A stretch of 64,000 nucleotides of DNA. Origin: Selaginella moellendorffii. Its lineage: Eukaryota; Streptophyta; Lycopodiopsida; Selaginellales; Selaginellaceae. The stretch lies in assembly GCF_000143415.4 (NCBI RefSeq), contig NW_003314289.1, forward strand, positions 1,771,157 through 1,835,156. The letters run 5' to 3'. The position numbers were made by a program, and so were the translations under genes. Below, piece by piece: positions 46,064-57,505 of this stretch (position 1 is its first letter; every line of letters starts with the position of its first letter). The notes under the pieces were generated by a model, which had not been told where the DNA came from, made no database searches, and worked only from the letters and a program-made list of their open reading frames with translations.

Positions 46064-47206
46064 AGCATCGCCAACACATTTTTGCTCCAGTTTTGATAAA
46101 TGTAAATATTAAACAGGGATGTAATCCTACTCTGATTAATTAATATTTATTTCCAATGGTCAATGTTTGGTGCTCCCAATCCGGATCAGAACCGCAGAGC
46201 AATGAAAGCACGTAATCCCGTATAACAGGTCAGAGAAATCTACTGTAATGACATAACGCTCTTGTGCTTGCAGGGCTTGTTCCCAGCGCAGCTGCGAAAT
46301 TGTGTACACTCTTTTACGTTCGGAGTATTTCCCTCCGGAGCACAACAGTGATGCAGTATGGCCAAGCAGCTTTACAAAGCGTGCTCGGAGAAGACGGAAC
46401 AAAAAGTATCCAGAAGAGTTTCACGCGCGATCGTCGTCACAGGCGGTGCAGCTACAGGTTCTTTCATTCTCTTCGCTTAAGTTTTCCTTTGACGCGTTCC
46501 CTTTTGCTCCAGGCTTACTGTGTAGGTGAAGGAAACGACCGAGTTTCATCCTGCTTTTCAATTGTATCTGCCGAGCAGTTTTACCAGCCAGGAATCCACG
46601 GCAGCCACACCTCCCTCGCCGATGGCACGGTTTCAACTTCAATGTTGCCTAACGGGTGTAGCTTGATGGTAGAGGCAGAAATCGTCTTTTTGTTCACCAC
46701 CATAAACTCTCTTCCTTCCCCTAGGTCCTTGGCAAGTTGTTGAAGGGTATCCACTTTCCAATATTATCCAGAAGTTCCTCACCTATGTTTTTTCTAGAAA
46801 ATCATCCACAACCTATGTAATTGTGTCAATTAAATCCCACAAAGAAGTGATAAGAGCTTAGTCCACTTTGAGTGAGCAATTTATAGCTTGTTCATGAATG
46901 ATCGATCATACCTTGAGCACTACCTGAATGTACTTTGACAATCGTTTTCATGTTAATCAAGCCAGAGTTTGTAGCACCATCTACAACTAAAGAGAACAAT
47001 GTAGGCATCTTTTACTGCCACCTTCCCTGATTGTCATCATCCTCATCTTGTCAAATAAGCATCTTATGGTGATGGCAAGGCAATAAGTGGCACTTGTCAT
47101 GAGCTAGTTTTGTATGCTGGCTTTCATTCATGGTTTTTAAGGATTTTTTTTCTAAGGGTTTTTCATATCATCAAAATTCCTTATATATTCTAAAATAAAA
47201 TAATAT
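46064..47206. other. PDR1 3' flank, no gene supported
   Basis: Contains AT-rich 3' sequence with an AATATT-rich stretch (46100-46150). A 35-codon frame near 46355-46460 (starting MAKQLYKACSEK) is followed by a possible 55-bp intron, but the next exon stops at once, so it is at most a gene remnant. From 46750 to 47206 I see nothing recognisable. Confidence 0.5.
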
Positions 47207-47413
47207 TGTGAGTGCTTAGAATATGGAAAGGGAATATAGAAATGTGCATATCAATTAGCCCAAAAACCCTAGCTTATATACAAGAGTAAGTGGTCTGGAT
47301 TGAAACTAATCCGACAGCTACCAAAATCCCACTACATTAATATTAGTATACGGCATCGTAGCCGTATACTTGGCCCTCACATCATCCCCTCCTCTCGGAA
47401 TAATGGAAGACCA

Positions 47414-48679
47414 TCAGGGTTCTCTTGTAGACAGGCCGAGATCTAGAGGAACATCAGGAGGAGGCATCGGTGGATTTGTAGATGGTATTAACTGCTCCTG
47501 ATCCCTTTGTATGAAGCGTTTCAACTGTTGCACATGCACAATCTCTGGAGGATCGGCCTGCTGGACGTCATGCCGAACCTCATAAACTTGTGGTCCAACT
47601 TGCCGCAACACCCGATACGGTCCTTTCCACTGTGCAAGGAGCCCCTTAGATAAACCACATACCGTAAGATGGGGAAAACGGACTAACACTAAATCATCCA
47701 CTTTGTACTCCACAGGTGGACAATGATGGGAGTTGTAGTGCTGTTGTTGTCCCACTTGTACGTGGCCTAAATGTTCGGCAGACTCCGCTCGGATAAGTGG
47801 AAGAATGCTTGTCAAATATTGATCCCATGACCTAGCATCCGCAGCTCGTGGCAATCGCGAAGGTAAACCCAGCTCCATTGGTAATATTGGATCATGACCA
47901 TATAGGAGTTTATATGGTGAAGCATCAACAGAACTCTACAACCCAGTGACATATGCATACCAAAGAGACGGCAAATAACCATCCCAATCCGAATGTTGAA
48001 AGTTCACATACTTCGCAATCATCCCCTTGAACATCCAAATGAGCCGTTCCACCAGACCATCTGATTGTGGATGATAAGCACTCGTGAAAGTGTGGTGAAT
48101 CCCTAACCGAGACGTCAAAACATAAAATGCCTCAGCCATAAATGTGGGACCATTATCCGAAAGAATCCGCTCTGGACAAGAATGCTGGAACACCACTCGA
48201 TTGAGGACGAAGTATCCAACAGCAGTTGCAGAGGCGCTAGCAAGAGCACCAACTTCCACCCAACGAGTCAAATAGTCAGAAGCAATAATAACATACTCAT
48301 TGCCAGCAGTTGACCGTGGAAAAGGTCCCATAAGATCAAACGCCACCAACTCAAACGGACGGGAAATTGCAATTGACTCCAACCGTCCTTCCGCAACCCG
48401 AGGGGGAGTATTATGAGCTTGGCACCAAATGCAGCTACGCACATACCGGATAATATCACGTCGCATCTCCGGCCAATAGAAAGACCTGCATAGCTTCTCA
48501 ATTACACGACGATGTCCCGTATGCCCACCTAGAACAGGAGAATCATGGTAGGCATGGAGAAACCACAGAATAAAGATAGAAAGCACCACCAACCGTAAAT
48601 GATCATTAGGATCTGTCCCCACAAAATAAAGAAGGCCACCTTCAAGACGATATTGAGAATGTAAATGCCGGAAAGGCAA
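47414..48679 (-). pseudogene. int: Gypsy-B copy 1 integrase
   Basis: Frame 47936-48679 carries the H-H-C-C zinc region (HTGHRR...CIWCQ), the DDE core (AFDLMGPFPRS; ILSDNGPTFMAEAF) and SDGLVERLIWMFKG. After a stop at 47936, frame 47414-47878 carries the C-terminal domain DLVLVRFP..GPYRVLRQVGPQVYEV. No chromodomain follows. Confidence 0.8.
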
Positions 48680-48829
48680 GTCATCAGCAAGTGATGCAGG
48701 ATTCTCAAACCCATCTCGAAGCCTTCGAATCCAAGGCTCAATCTTTTGAGCCTCACGAACCTCATCAAGCGAAGGTAGATCTTGCTCTATGTCTTGTGGA
48801 CACTAAATGTCAAGTACAGCAACCGCCGA

Positions 48830-49768
48830 CTACACAGAATCCTCGTCTAGAAAATCCACAGAGGCTAGAACAACAGGCTCGTCAGAAACATGAGAAGAGA
48901 ATGGAGAAGGAAGAGGAGCTCGAGAAAGGGCATCAGCATCAGCCGAAGAACTCCCTGGGCGATGAACAACATCAAAATCATATATTTGAAGCTTCAAAGC
49001 CCATTGAGCAGTACTACCAACTAGGTTCTTCTGCTTCAATAATGAAGTAACAGTAGTATGATCACTTTCAAGTAACGTCCGAGAACCATATAGATATGCA
49101 TGAAGTTTCTCGAAACCCCAAACTGCTGCTAAACACTCCTTCTCTGTCGTGGAGTGGTTCATTTCTGCTGGTTGTAATGTATGGCTTATATACACAATAG
49201 GATGGCACTGACCAGGCACACTCGAGCTCTTTTGCATCAACACACCTCCAAGACCAATGTCAGAAGCATCCACACGCAAAATAAAAGGTCAAGTGTAGTC
49301 AGGATATACCAAAACCGGAGGAGTCGTCAATAGTTCTTTGAGATCCTCGAATGCCCGCTCATAATCCGGAGACCAGATGAAAGATGATGTTGATGACTTC
49401 AGCAACGCTTGCAACAGTGCAGTGCGATCAGAAAGATGATCCACAAAACAACTGAGATACTGCACCTTGCCCAAGAAGCGCTGCACATCATTCACACACT
49501 TCGGAGTAGGGAACTTTAGAACAGCCACAAGTTTGTCAAGATCAACTTGCAAACCCTCATGAGAAATACAGTACCCAAGATAAGTTGTATCCTTGGACCA
49601 AAACATGCACTTTGTCTGCTTCATCTTTAAACCAACGTCGTATAGCCAATCCAACACTTTACAAACATCAAGAACATGGTCCTCCCACATCCCCTCCAAG
49701 TGGATCAAGACATCATCAATGAAGTCAGCAGTCACCTCTGGCATATCGCAAAGAACCTTGTCCATCAT
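48830..49768 (-). pseudogene. pol: Gypsy-B copy 1 RT palm/connection and RNase H
   Basis: Two frames (49289-49768 and 48830-49279) separated by one stop at about 49289. The RT box reads DFIDDVLIHLEG (F-x-D-D, both catalytic Asp retained), followed by connection and RNase H with RVDASDIGLGGVLMQ and the DADALSRAP end. Confidence 0.8.
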
Positions 49769-49927
49769 CTGCTAGAAAGTTGCTAGAGCATTGTTTAAAC
49801 CACACGGCATCACCAAGAACTCGTACAAACCAAATGGTGTATGAAAAACAGTCTTAGGAATATCTGCTTCGGCCATCAGTACTTGCCAGTACCCAGAAGC
49901 CAGATCTAGCTTGGTGAACCAACGACT

Positions 49928-50734
49928 TCACCCCAGACGATCCAAGAGATCGGCAGTGTGAGGAAGAGGGTACACATCTGGGATCGTCACTTCGTTTAAT
50001 GGACGATAGTCGATGTAGAAATGATCACTCTCATCAGGCTTCGTCACAAGATGAGGTTCACATGCCCAAGGACTCCACGACTTCTGAATAACACCCTTCT
50101 CCAACATCTCCTGGACATTTGCACATAAAATCTTGATCTCCTTGGGTGACTGACGACGAATGGAAACCTTGATTAGATGAGCATCCCCGGTTAGAATTGG
50201 ATGATGTGTGGCAATCTTGGCCCCAGACGATAGGTCAAATTCAAAGAGATCAAAATACTCCTTCATGAGCCAGTCCACCGCTGCAACACAAAGATCGTTG
50301 GAGGGATCGGAAAAGGGAAGAACAGAATAAGATGGAAACATAGGAGGAAATAGTAGAGAAACAAAAGTAATAGAAGTAGAGGTAGAAGGAGAGGGACAAA
50401 GAGGTACAAAAATGAAAGGAATAAATGAAACATAAAGAAGTATGAGACAAGGGGGAGAAGCCTCAAAATCACACATAGCATGATTGCGTTGCAACCAATC
50501 CATACCAAGAATGAGGTCAAAAGCTTGACTCAGCACCACCTGCAATGATTGCAACTGAAGCTCAAGATCGCCCACACGGACAACCAGGTCCACCTCATCC
50601 CATGCACATGCATATGTACGGCCGTTGCTATAAAGAATGAAAATTGGTTCTGCTGCATGACGCAAGTGTAAACGGCAACGTGTGACAACAGGTCGAGCAA
50701 TATAAGATAAACTCGAACCTGTATCAACCAACAT
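49928..50734 (-). pseudogene. pol: Gypsy-B copy 1 protease and RT N-terminus
   Basis: A 268-codon frame starting with the aspartic protease motif LVDTGSSLSY and ending in the RT fingers. Between them is a low-complexity Ser/Phe/Pro-rich linker (about 50290-50460). It includes ILGMDWLQRNHAM and the RT entry DESDHFYIDYRPLNEVT, and ends with a stop near 49928 just before the SRWFTKLDL segment. Confidence 0.8.
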
Positions 50735-50877
50735 GGAGAGAATAATAGGAGACCTCTAATTATAAAAACGAGCTTGGAAAGTAAACACTGGATGAACTGG
50801 TGCCGAGTGAACCCCTTGATGATACTCCCGAAAGAAAGATGAAGAGGTTACTGACTTATTTGCGCAAGGTCCCTCTG

Positions 50878-51717
50878 TTACTCACGCGACTCCTCATTTC
50901 CCGAATGCATCTCGGTGTCCAAACCTTCCACTACAACAGCACCAACGGGACGTTGCTGACACCAAGGTCTCCACCCAGGAAATGGAGGTTGCCAATCCGG
51001 AAAATGCTGACAACGCTTATAAGTATGACTAACTTCGTCACACGCCCAACAGCGAACATCACAGCCATGACCACGTCCTTGCCCTTGTCCTTGGACTTGA
51101 GCAGCAGCAGCATCAACTTCTATTGGAACAGGACCATCACCTATAGAAAGAGGAGTTGAAGGACGTGCAGTGAGAAGTGGAAGAGGCAATGTCTCATAAC
51201 ATTGTGCTAAGCAAAGAGCATCGTCAAGGGTGGCGGGAGCAAGTGCATGCACAAATCCGACAAGATCTTGACAAAGTGCTGGCCACAACATTCCTAGCTT
51301 GATCCACTCCGATATATTTGGCTCCGCACGAAGCAAAAGACTTCGGAAATGAATGCCAAATTGCATTACCGTCTTAGATGGCCCTTGGCGAAGATGATGC
51401 AATTGTTGAAAGGCATCATCACAATCATCGGCATGTCCGAAGGCGCGTTTGAAGACATCTGGGAGAACACTTCAATCCCCACGAGTGGTTGCACTCAAAC
51501 CATTGTACCATTGCAATGCCATCCCTTAGAGACACGTGGGAAACTCACGCAAACGTCGAGCATCATCCCAAGAATGATATGTGGCAATCACCGTGAAGTG
51601 ATCGAACCAATGGTACGCATCATCCCCAGGATTCCGGCAAAAGAACTCCGGCCGAACGCGAGGATTGGCACCAAAAGCAGGAGGAGTTGTACCACGTGAC
51701 ATGAATGCTGCCATCAA
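50878..51717 (-). pseudogene. gag: Gypsy-B copy 1 gag
   Basis: Starts MMAAFMSRGTTPP near 51717. The capsid part contains AYHWFDHFTVIATYHSWDDA, and the second frame (50878-51402) carries a knuckle CWACDEVSHTYKRC (C-x2-C-x4-H-x4-C). A stop near 51526 and a frameshift separate the two parts. Confidence 0.75.
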
Positions 51718-52226
51718 CTAAGTTTGTTGTTCAATTGCAAGCGCATAGCATCAAGCAATTGTACCAACTGCTACTCCAGAGTCAAAGGAGGAGATTGCTA
51801 ATCTACCATAAAGACGAATGAAAAAGAAAGAGCAAAAGAAGAGAAATGACACAAAATTAGAAAGAAATGGTAGATCTAAACAATGTAAAAAGTTAGATTC
51901 AAACAAAAATCTTGAAAGGAAAAAACAAAAGAAAAGAAATGGAAAAAGCTAGATTTAGACAATGCAAAAGCTAAATCTAAACCAAAATCCCAAATCCAAG
52001 CACTCCTCAGGGACAATCAAAGATGCCCCTCACCTCCACCAATGTGAGTGCTTGGAATATAGAAAGGGAATACAGAAATGTGTATATCAATTAGCCCAAA
52101 AACCCTAACTTATATACAGGAGCGAGTGGTCTGGATTGAAATCAATCCAACGGTTACCAAAATCCCAATACGCTAATATTAGTATATGGCATCATAGCCG
52201 TACACTTGGCCCTCACAATTTTAATA

Positions 52227-52274
52227 TGTGAGTGCATAAAATATGGAAATGGAATACAGAAATGTGCATATCAA
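52227..52274 (-). repeat. Truncated Gypsy-B LTR fragment
   Basis: 48 bp matching the end of the Gypsy-B LTR (GTGAGTGC...GTGCATATCAA on the plus strand), 9 bp from the complete LTR and fused directly to PDR2 coding sequence. It is a separate, older LTR scar. Confidence 0.8.
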
Positions 52275-55200
52275 TGGTTGCCAATGAATATGTGTCCATA
52301 GACAAATTCACACTAGCATTGAAGGGATTTCATGTTGGTCAGAATTTAGCCAAGGATCTTTCGACGCCTTTTGACACGGCTAAATCTCATCCAGCAGCAC
52401 TTGTGACGAAGAAATACAGCCTCGGCAAGTGGGACATTTCAAAGCAGTAATGGCGAGGCAAATGCTCCTGATGAAAAGGGACTCTTTTGCCTATATCTTC
52501 AAGTGTACACAGGTACATAGAATTTTTTTCACCCAGGATTATCTCAAAATGAAAAAAAAAAATGACTTTGCAGCTCTTCATCACGGCCTTGATCACTATG
52601 ACCGTTTTCCTATGGACACACATTCAGTCCAACAGCACCGATGATGCAGAACTTTACATGGGAGCCTTGTTTTTTGTCCTGGCTACGACCATGTTCAGTG
52701 GTATTGTGGAGCTTTCCATGACGATCCAATGCCTTCCGATGTTTTTCAAGCAAAGAGACCAAATGCTGTTTCCTGCTTGGGCGTATTCAATCGCTACAAT
52801 AATTACGTGGCTTCCGCTTTCACTTTTGGAAACTGCAATGTGGGTGTTCATGACATACTATGTGATTGGTTTTGCTCCTAGTGCTTCAAGGTCTGTAAGA
52901 GAATTACGAGGCTTCTCTATAATGGTTCGCAATTTTGACAGGCTCTTTTGCCAGTATCTAGTTATATTCTTGGTCCATCAGATGGCTGGAGGACTCTTCC
53001 GGTTTATTGCTACACTCTCACAGAAGATGGTCATAGCAAACACTTTTGGGTCGTTTGCTCTGTTGGTCATCTTTTCGCTAGGTGGCTTTATTCTCTCCAG
53101 AGGTAAAAAAACGTTTCTTGCAGTTCAAAACATCTAATTTTCTTGTTCTTGGTTCCAGATAACATTCATGCCTGGTGGATCTGGGGCTACTGATCGTCTC
53201 CAATGATGTATGGACAAAACGCTCTAGCTGTTAATGAGTTTAGTGCAACAAGGTGGCAACAGGTGAGTCTTATATAAGACAAGCTTTTCATGGTAATATT
53301 TCTTCTCTTGCTTGCAGCTGGAAGGGAACTCCACGATTGGAAGAAACTTCCTAGAGTCGCGAGGACTTTTTTCTGACGATTACTGGTACTGGATTGGAAC
53401 TGGTGCTGAACGTGGCTACGTCATCCTTTTTAATGCTGGTTTCACATTGGCCTTGAGATATCTTACTGATCACTCTTGAAGTTCTTACGGTTTTTCCAAT
53501 TATCACAGCTCCTAGTAAATCTAATCAAGCGATAGTCTCGGTCACTGGACACAAGAATCAGTCGAAGGTTTATGACTCGGATAAGTCTTCTTTTTTCCAT
53601 TCTCAGGGGGATCTGATTTTCCATTTGCATGAGCTCGACCTAAGGAAACCAGCTGATATGAAGAAAACTGGAATGGTTCTTCCTTTCAAGCCACTGGCGT
53701 TAGCCTTCAGCAATGTTAACTATTCATGCCTCCGGTTGGTTCTCAAAACTAAGCTCTTTCTCCAATCTCATCTTACTCACTTGACTTCCAGGAGATGCTA
53801 AAAGAAGGTGTGGCCGAAAGCAGGCTCCAGCTTCTTCACGACATAAGCAGCAGCTTCAGGCCTGGACTTCTTACGGCTCTGATGGGCGTGAGTGGAGCTG
53901 GGAAAACTACTCTGATGGATGTTTTGGCTGGACGAAAAACTGGTGGCTAGAGGGTGAGATCTCCATCTCGGGATTCCCAAAGAAGCAGGAAACATTCATT
54001 AGAGTCTCTGGCTATTGCGAGCAAAATGATATCCACTCTCCAAATGTTACCGTCTACGAATCGCTTGTTTTTTCGTCTTGGCTTCAACTGTCCGAGGATG
54101 TATCAAAAGAAACCAGACTGGTGAGTATTTGTTTCAGAGGTTTCAGTGGTTTCTCAGTTTGATTGTTTTCTTTTCCCTTGTGGTGTAGATGTTTGTGGAG
54201 GAGATCATGGAGCTTGTGGAACTCACTCCTATCCGGGATGCCATCGTTGGTCGTCCTGGAATGGAGGGGCTTTCCACCGAGCAGCGAAAGAGACTGACAG
54301 TAGCAGTGGAACTCGTTGCAAATCCCTCCATCATTTTTATGGACGAGCCAACTTCGGGTCTGGACGCTCGGGCTGCTGCAATTGTCTTAAGAACCGTACG
54401 AAATACAGTGAACATGGGACGTACCGTCGTTTGTACCATTCACCAGCCAAGCATTGACATCTTCGAAGCCTTTGATGAGGTAAGATCTTTTGATCAGTCA
54501 GCTTTTGTACTGATTGTTGTGTTTGTGTGGTTTTAGCTGCTGCTCCTGCAACGAGGAGGACGAGTTATTTACTCTGGTCCTCTTGGAATTCATTCCAGCA
54601 GACTCGTCAACCACTTTGAAGTATGTGATAGGATAGTTGTTTTCTTCTGCAAAACTCGCCTCTAAACAAGCGACTTTGTTTGTGCAGGCTGTTCCAGGGT
54701 CCTCGTCTCCCCGATGGATACAATCCGGCAACTTGGATGCTCGAGGTGACGAATCCAGATGTAGAACACTGGCTCAATGTGGACTACTCTCAACTCTACA
54801 AGTTTTCAACTCTCTACCAATAAGTTATAACATTCTTTGAGAGTTTTGGGACTGATCAATCCTCTCTCGTTTGAGGGACAAGTAGTGGCCTGCTTGTGGA
54901 CGCAGCATCGATCTTACTGGAAGAATCCATACTACGTTTTGGGACGCCTGTTTTTCACGCTCACTGCTGCTCTCATGTTTGGCACCATGTTTTGGGACGT
55001 TGGCTCAAAGAAAACTTTAATCCTGAGCTTTTCACAAAAGTTTATGATTACTTTGCAGGGAAAGGCAGCAAGACTTGTTTAACCTCATGGGATCTATGTA
55101 TTCCGCCGTGTATTTCATTGGAGTTTGCAATGCAATGGGGATTCAACCAGTTGTTTCAGTGGAGCGAGCTGTTTACTATCGAGAAAAAGCCTCTGGAATG

Positions 55201-55369
55201 TACTCCGCTCTCCCTTATGCCTTTGCTCAGGTAAAGTATAGCTTTGGGTATATGGTGGCAATATTTCAAAGCGTCTTTGTCAGGTGTTTATCAAGCTCTT
55301 CTACGTTTTGGTTCAGGCAGTTTCATACTCAGGCATTGTTTACTCGATGATGAAACTCAAGTGGACTTC
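52275..55369 (+). pseudogene. PDR2: truncated ABCG/PDR pseudogene
   Basis: Aligns to PDR3 from about 59205 to 62490. The first about 400 codons (NBD1) are missing, replaced by an LTR fragment, and the last about 150 codons are gone. Breaks include a lost T near 52438, TGG to TGA at 53191-53193, a 4-bp deletion creating TAG at 53948-53950, loss of the intron donor near 53465, and a deletion near 54855 removing the start of one exon. TMD1, the NBD2 Walker A segment and the LSTEQ signature with [10 protein letters not shown] (54189-54478) can still be read. Closer to PDR3 than to PDR1 in most places. Confidence 0.9.
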
Positions 55370-55571
55370 TCTGCTCCTTGTAGAAGCATTCTGTTGATGC
55401 TCGCAAGAGAAGAAGACCATCACTGGAAGATTCGCATAGCCGGATTCCATATTCAACCACTACTGTTTTTTTTGGTTTTTTTATTTGTTCCTCTGTTGTT
55501 TTTTTTTTTTCGGTTCAGGTATTATGCTTAAATCTAGTAAGCCTTCGAAGCAAAAACCAAACTACGGTCAC
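55370..55571. other. Short intergenic segment
   Basis: Poly-T-rich sequence (55470-55512) between the broken end of PDR2 and the stop codon of the next minus-strand gene. Nothing else recognised. Confidence 0.5.
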
Positions 55572-56930
55572 TCAAAAGTAGATGTCCGTGGAATCCATAT
55601 GCTCCACGAAGCCCTCGAGATTAATCTCAAAAGCAGTTCCCCCCTCTCCAGAACTATCTTCCAGAGTAGGATGCTTGAACACCTCTTCAGTGGGGAAAGT
55701 CATCTTGGTGGGCTTGCTCAAGCTCCTGATCGTGCTCCTTGCCCCAAGACCGGCACACAAAAAACTTGTAGCTCCCCTTTCGAGCCATCTCGTCATACTC
55801 GAAAGAAAACCCAAACACCAGATTCACAGACTCAAGCGCGAGACCATCCAGCAAGTTCTTCTCCAAGATTGCATCATCCTCGTTGGTGAACGCAACTTCT
55901 CCCACCACGATCGGCTCCACAAACCCGTCGCTGCTCTTGGCCATAGTTGCAGCTAGACGTGCAAACGTTCAAATGCGTCCACGTTTAAACGCCGTTTAAA
56001 ACGTTTTTTTCAGGACAATCAAACGTTTACATGTTAAAGCCTAAAATGATTAAGAAAGCACTAATATTTACTAAAGACACTTTAATCTAATATTAAGTTT
56101 ATAAAACCCAACCGAATAACATACTAAAACAAATGAAAGAAGAAGCCGTTTCGCTGTTCTGCTTGTCTCAGCACTGGACCAGTTCTCCGTGCTTGCCACC
56201 ATAGATTCTGCTGGCCCCCCTGAACCCTGTGCGGCTTGCTGCAGCAGATGCCCATCATCGGCATCTGCTGGGTCTGCTAGCTCGAAATCGGAAAAACTAC
56301 TGCGAGGTTTTTTAAGGGTTCATGGCAGGAATTGGAGGATGCCGCAAATGCTGGAGCTGGAAGCATGTGATACAAGCAGAGCGGCACTGGACATGTAAGT
56401 ATTGTCATGAGATTCACACTGGGGGAGCGGAGCGAGTGTGAGCACATCTTGCTGGAGTTTGGGCAAGAGGTGTGAAAACGTGCAAGGCAATGAGGGAGAT
56501 CCCTTATGAAGTTCTGAAGAAACCCTAAAGAAACCTTTGTCTCTTTTCGCAAATAGTGCAAACGCGTTGGGAGTTTAGAATGGCGTTTTTTAACGTGTTT
56601 AAAACGTTACGTTTTTTTAGTTTCATACGTTTTCCGGCAACTATGCTCTTGGCTCCTCTCGGGTACAGTGCAAAATCCACCTTCTTGATCACGCCGGAGG
56701 AAAGGGAATCCAAAACATACCCTCCTCATGCCGGTCTCGGGTATGAGGGTGGCCGCCATCCACATCCGAGCTTGGCCATGGAAATGAGTGTTGTCCCCGC
56801 ACACCAACAAGCTGCCATTCTCGTATTGCACGCCATACCTCGTGATCTCTTCGTAGTTTAGCAGCGCCTTGACTTCCTCCCCGGACACCCTTGCGTCAAG
56901 CCTCTCCGGCGAGTAACATCATCCAGCACG
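55572..56930 (-). pseudogene. Unrecognised gene, split by a hAT insertion and frameshifts
   Basis: Minus-strand coding remnant in two pieces. The upstream piece (about 56654-56930) reads PERLDARVSGEEVKALLNYE, RYGVQYENGSLLVCGDNTHF, then DSLSSGVIKKVDFALYPRG. The downstream piece (55572-55933) reads SDGFVEPIVVGEVAFTNEDD and ends HMDSTDIYF. Removing the hAT element and one target duplication joins the pieces in frame across 'RGAKSSDG'. Other frameshifts are near 56905, 56722 and 55690, so it was probably already decaying or has unseen introns. I do not recognise the family. No membrane segment or signal peptide is evident. Confidence 0.6.
55942..56645 (+). mobile_element. Non-autonomous hAT-type DNA transposon
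   Basis: 704 bp with terminal inverted repeats CATAGTTGC...GCAACTATG (similarity continues imperfectly for about 26 bp) and a perfect 8-bp target duplication CTCTTGGC (55934-55941 and 56646-56653), the duplication length of hAT elements. Subterminal regions are rich in AAACG/CGTTT motifs, as is common for hAT transposase binding. The interior (about 56384-56527) encodes a remnant of a BED-type zinc finger, with CKYCHEIHTGGAERV, one in-frame TGA, then AHLAGV and a CKAMREIPYEVLKK stretch, typical of plant hAT transposase N-termini. The catalytic part is absent. Confidence 0.88.
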
Positions 56931-57505
56931 AGCTTGGCCTTCTTGCCTAGCGCTCAAATCGCTGCTCATTTATAAATTTAACCCTAGACATCATGCACAC
57001 ATTTAGAGACTTGAATATGATCACAATGTTAATATGCTTGGATCATCAAAAGGCATTCTCTATAAGATCACGTACAAATAAACTACGTAACTACTACAAA
57101 TACTTTCTTGAGAGGGAATCAGGTGCAGAATTTCACGCGCTTAACCGGAATGAAGCCACTGATCTTAGAAAGTGTTATCTCGGAAACAAGATAACGTACT
57201 TCTTCGGCTACCTCGTGGGAATGTTTTGACCATTGAAACGCGGACCACGATTTAAACAATACAAAGTCATGAAAGGAAGCCTTGTATGAAATTTTCTGCG
57301 ATGAGCTTCCTCGTTTGACAGCTGACAAAGAGAAAAACTCTGCTTCAACGCATAACATTTTACCAGTATATTATAATTGTCAAGTAGAGCCTACCAACTT
57401 TGATCTCGCGCTCAAGAGACTTGTATTGTAAAATCAGAGAAGACTGGAGCATAAAAACCCGAGCATTTGCTTGCCTTGGTATCTAAATACATTCATCGAT
57501 CGATC
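56931..57505 (+). promoter_or_regulatory. PDR3 upstream region
   Basis: AT-rich, no gene seen. ATAAAAACC at 57451-57459 is about 50 bp before the ATG, as in PDR1. The block 57264-57330 (GAAAGGAAGCC...GATGAGCTTCCTCGTTTGACA) resembles 40149-40215 upstream of PDR1, so the two paralogs keep common promoter sequence. Confidence 0.6.

Larger units (their letters stand above)
47207..52217 (-). mobile_element. Gypsy-B copy 1, structurally complete LTR retrotransposon
   Basis: 5011 bp on the minus strand with two 175-bp LTRs (5' LTR 52043-52217, 3' LTR 47207-47381), TG...CA ends, and a polypurine tract GAGAGGAGGGGATGA just before the 3' LTR (about 47385-47399). Gag, protease, RT, RNase H and integrase lie in order with no chromodomain. 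The LTRs differ at about 19 places by eye, nearly all transitions, so the insertion is not recent. Stops in gag, RT and after integrase make it non-autonomous. A clear target duplication was not found. Confidence 0.9.

Noticed and set aside
46264-46743. Possible small gene after PDR1
   Set aside because: The most protein-like frame (from about 46354) stops right after the only plausible intron, and overlapping frames are equally long; no domain is visible.
48691-49050. Plus-strand 119-codon frame inside Gypsy-B
   Set aside because: It lies antisense to RNase H and integrase of the minus-strand element.
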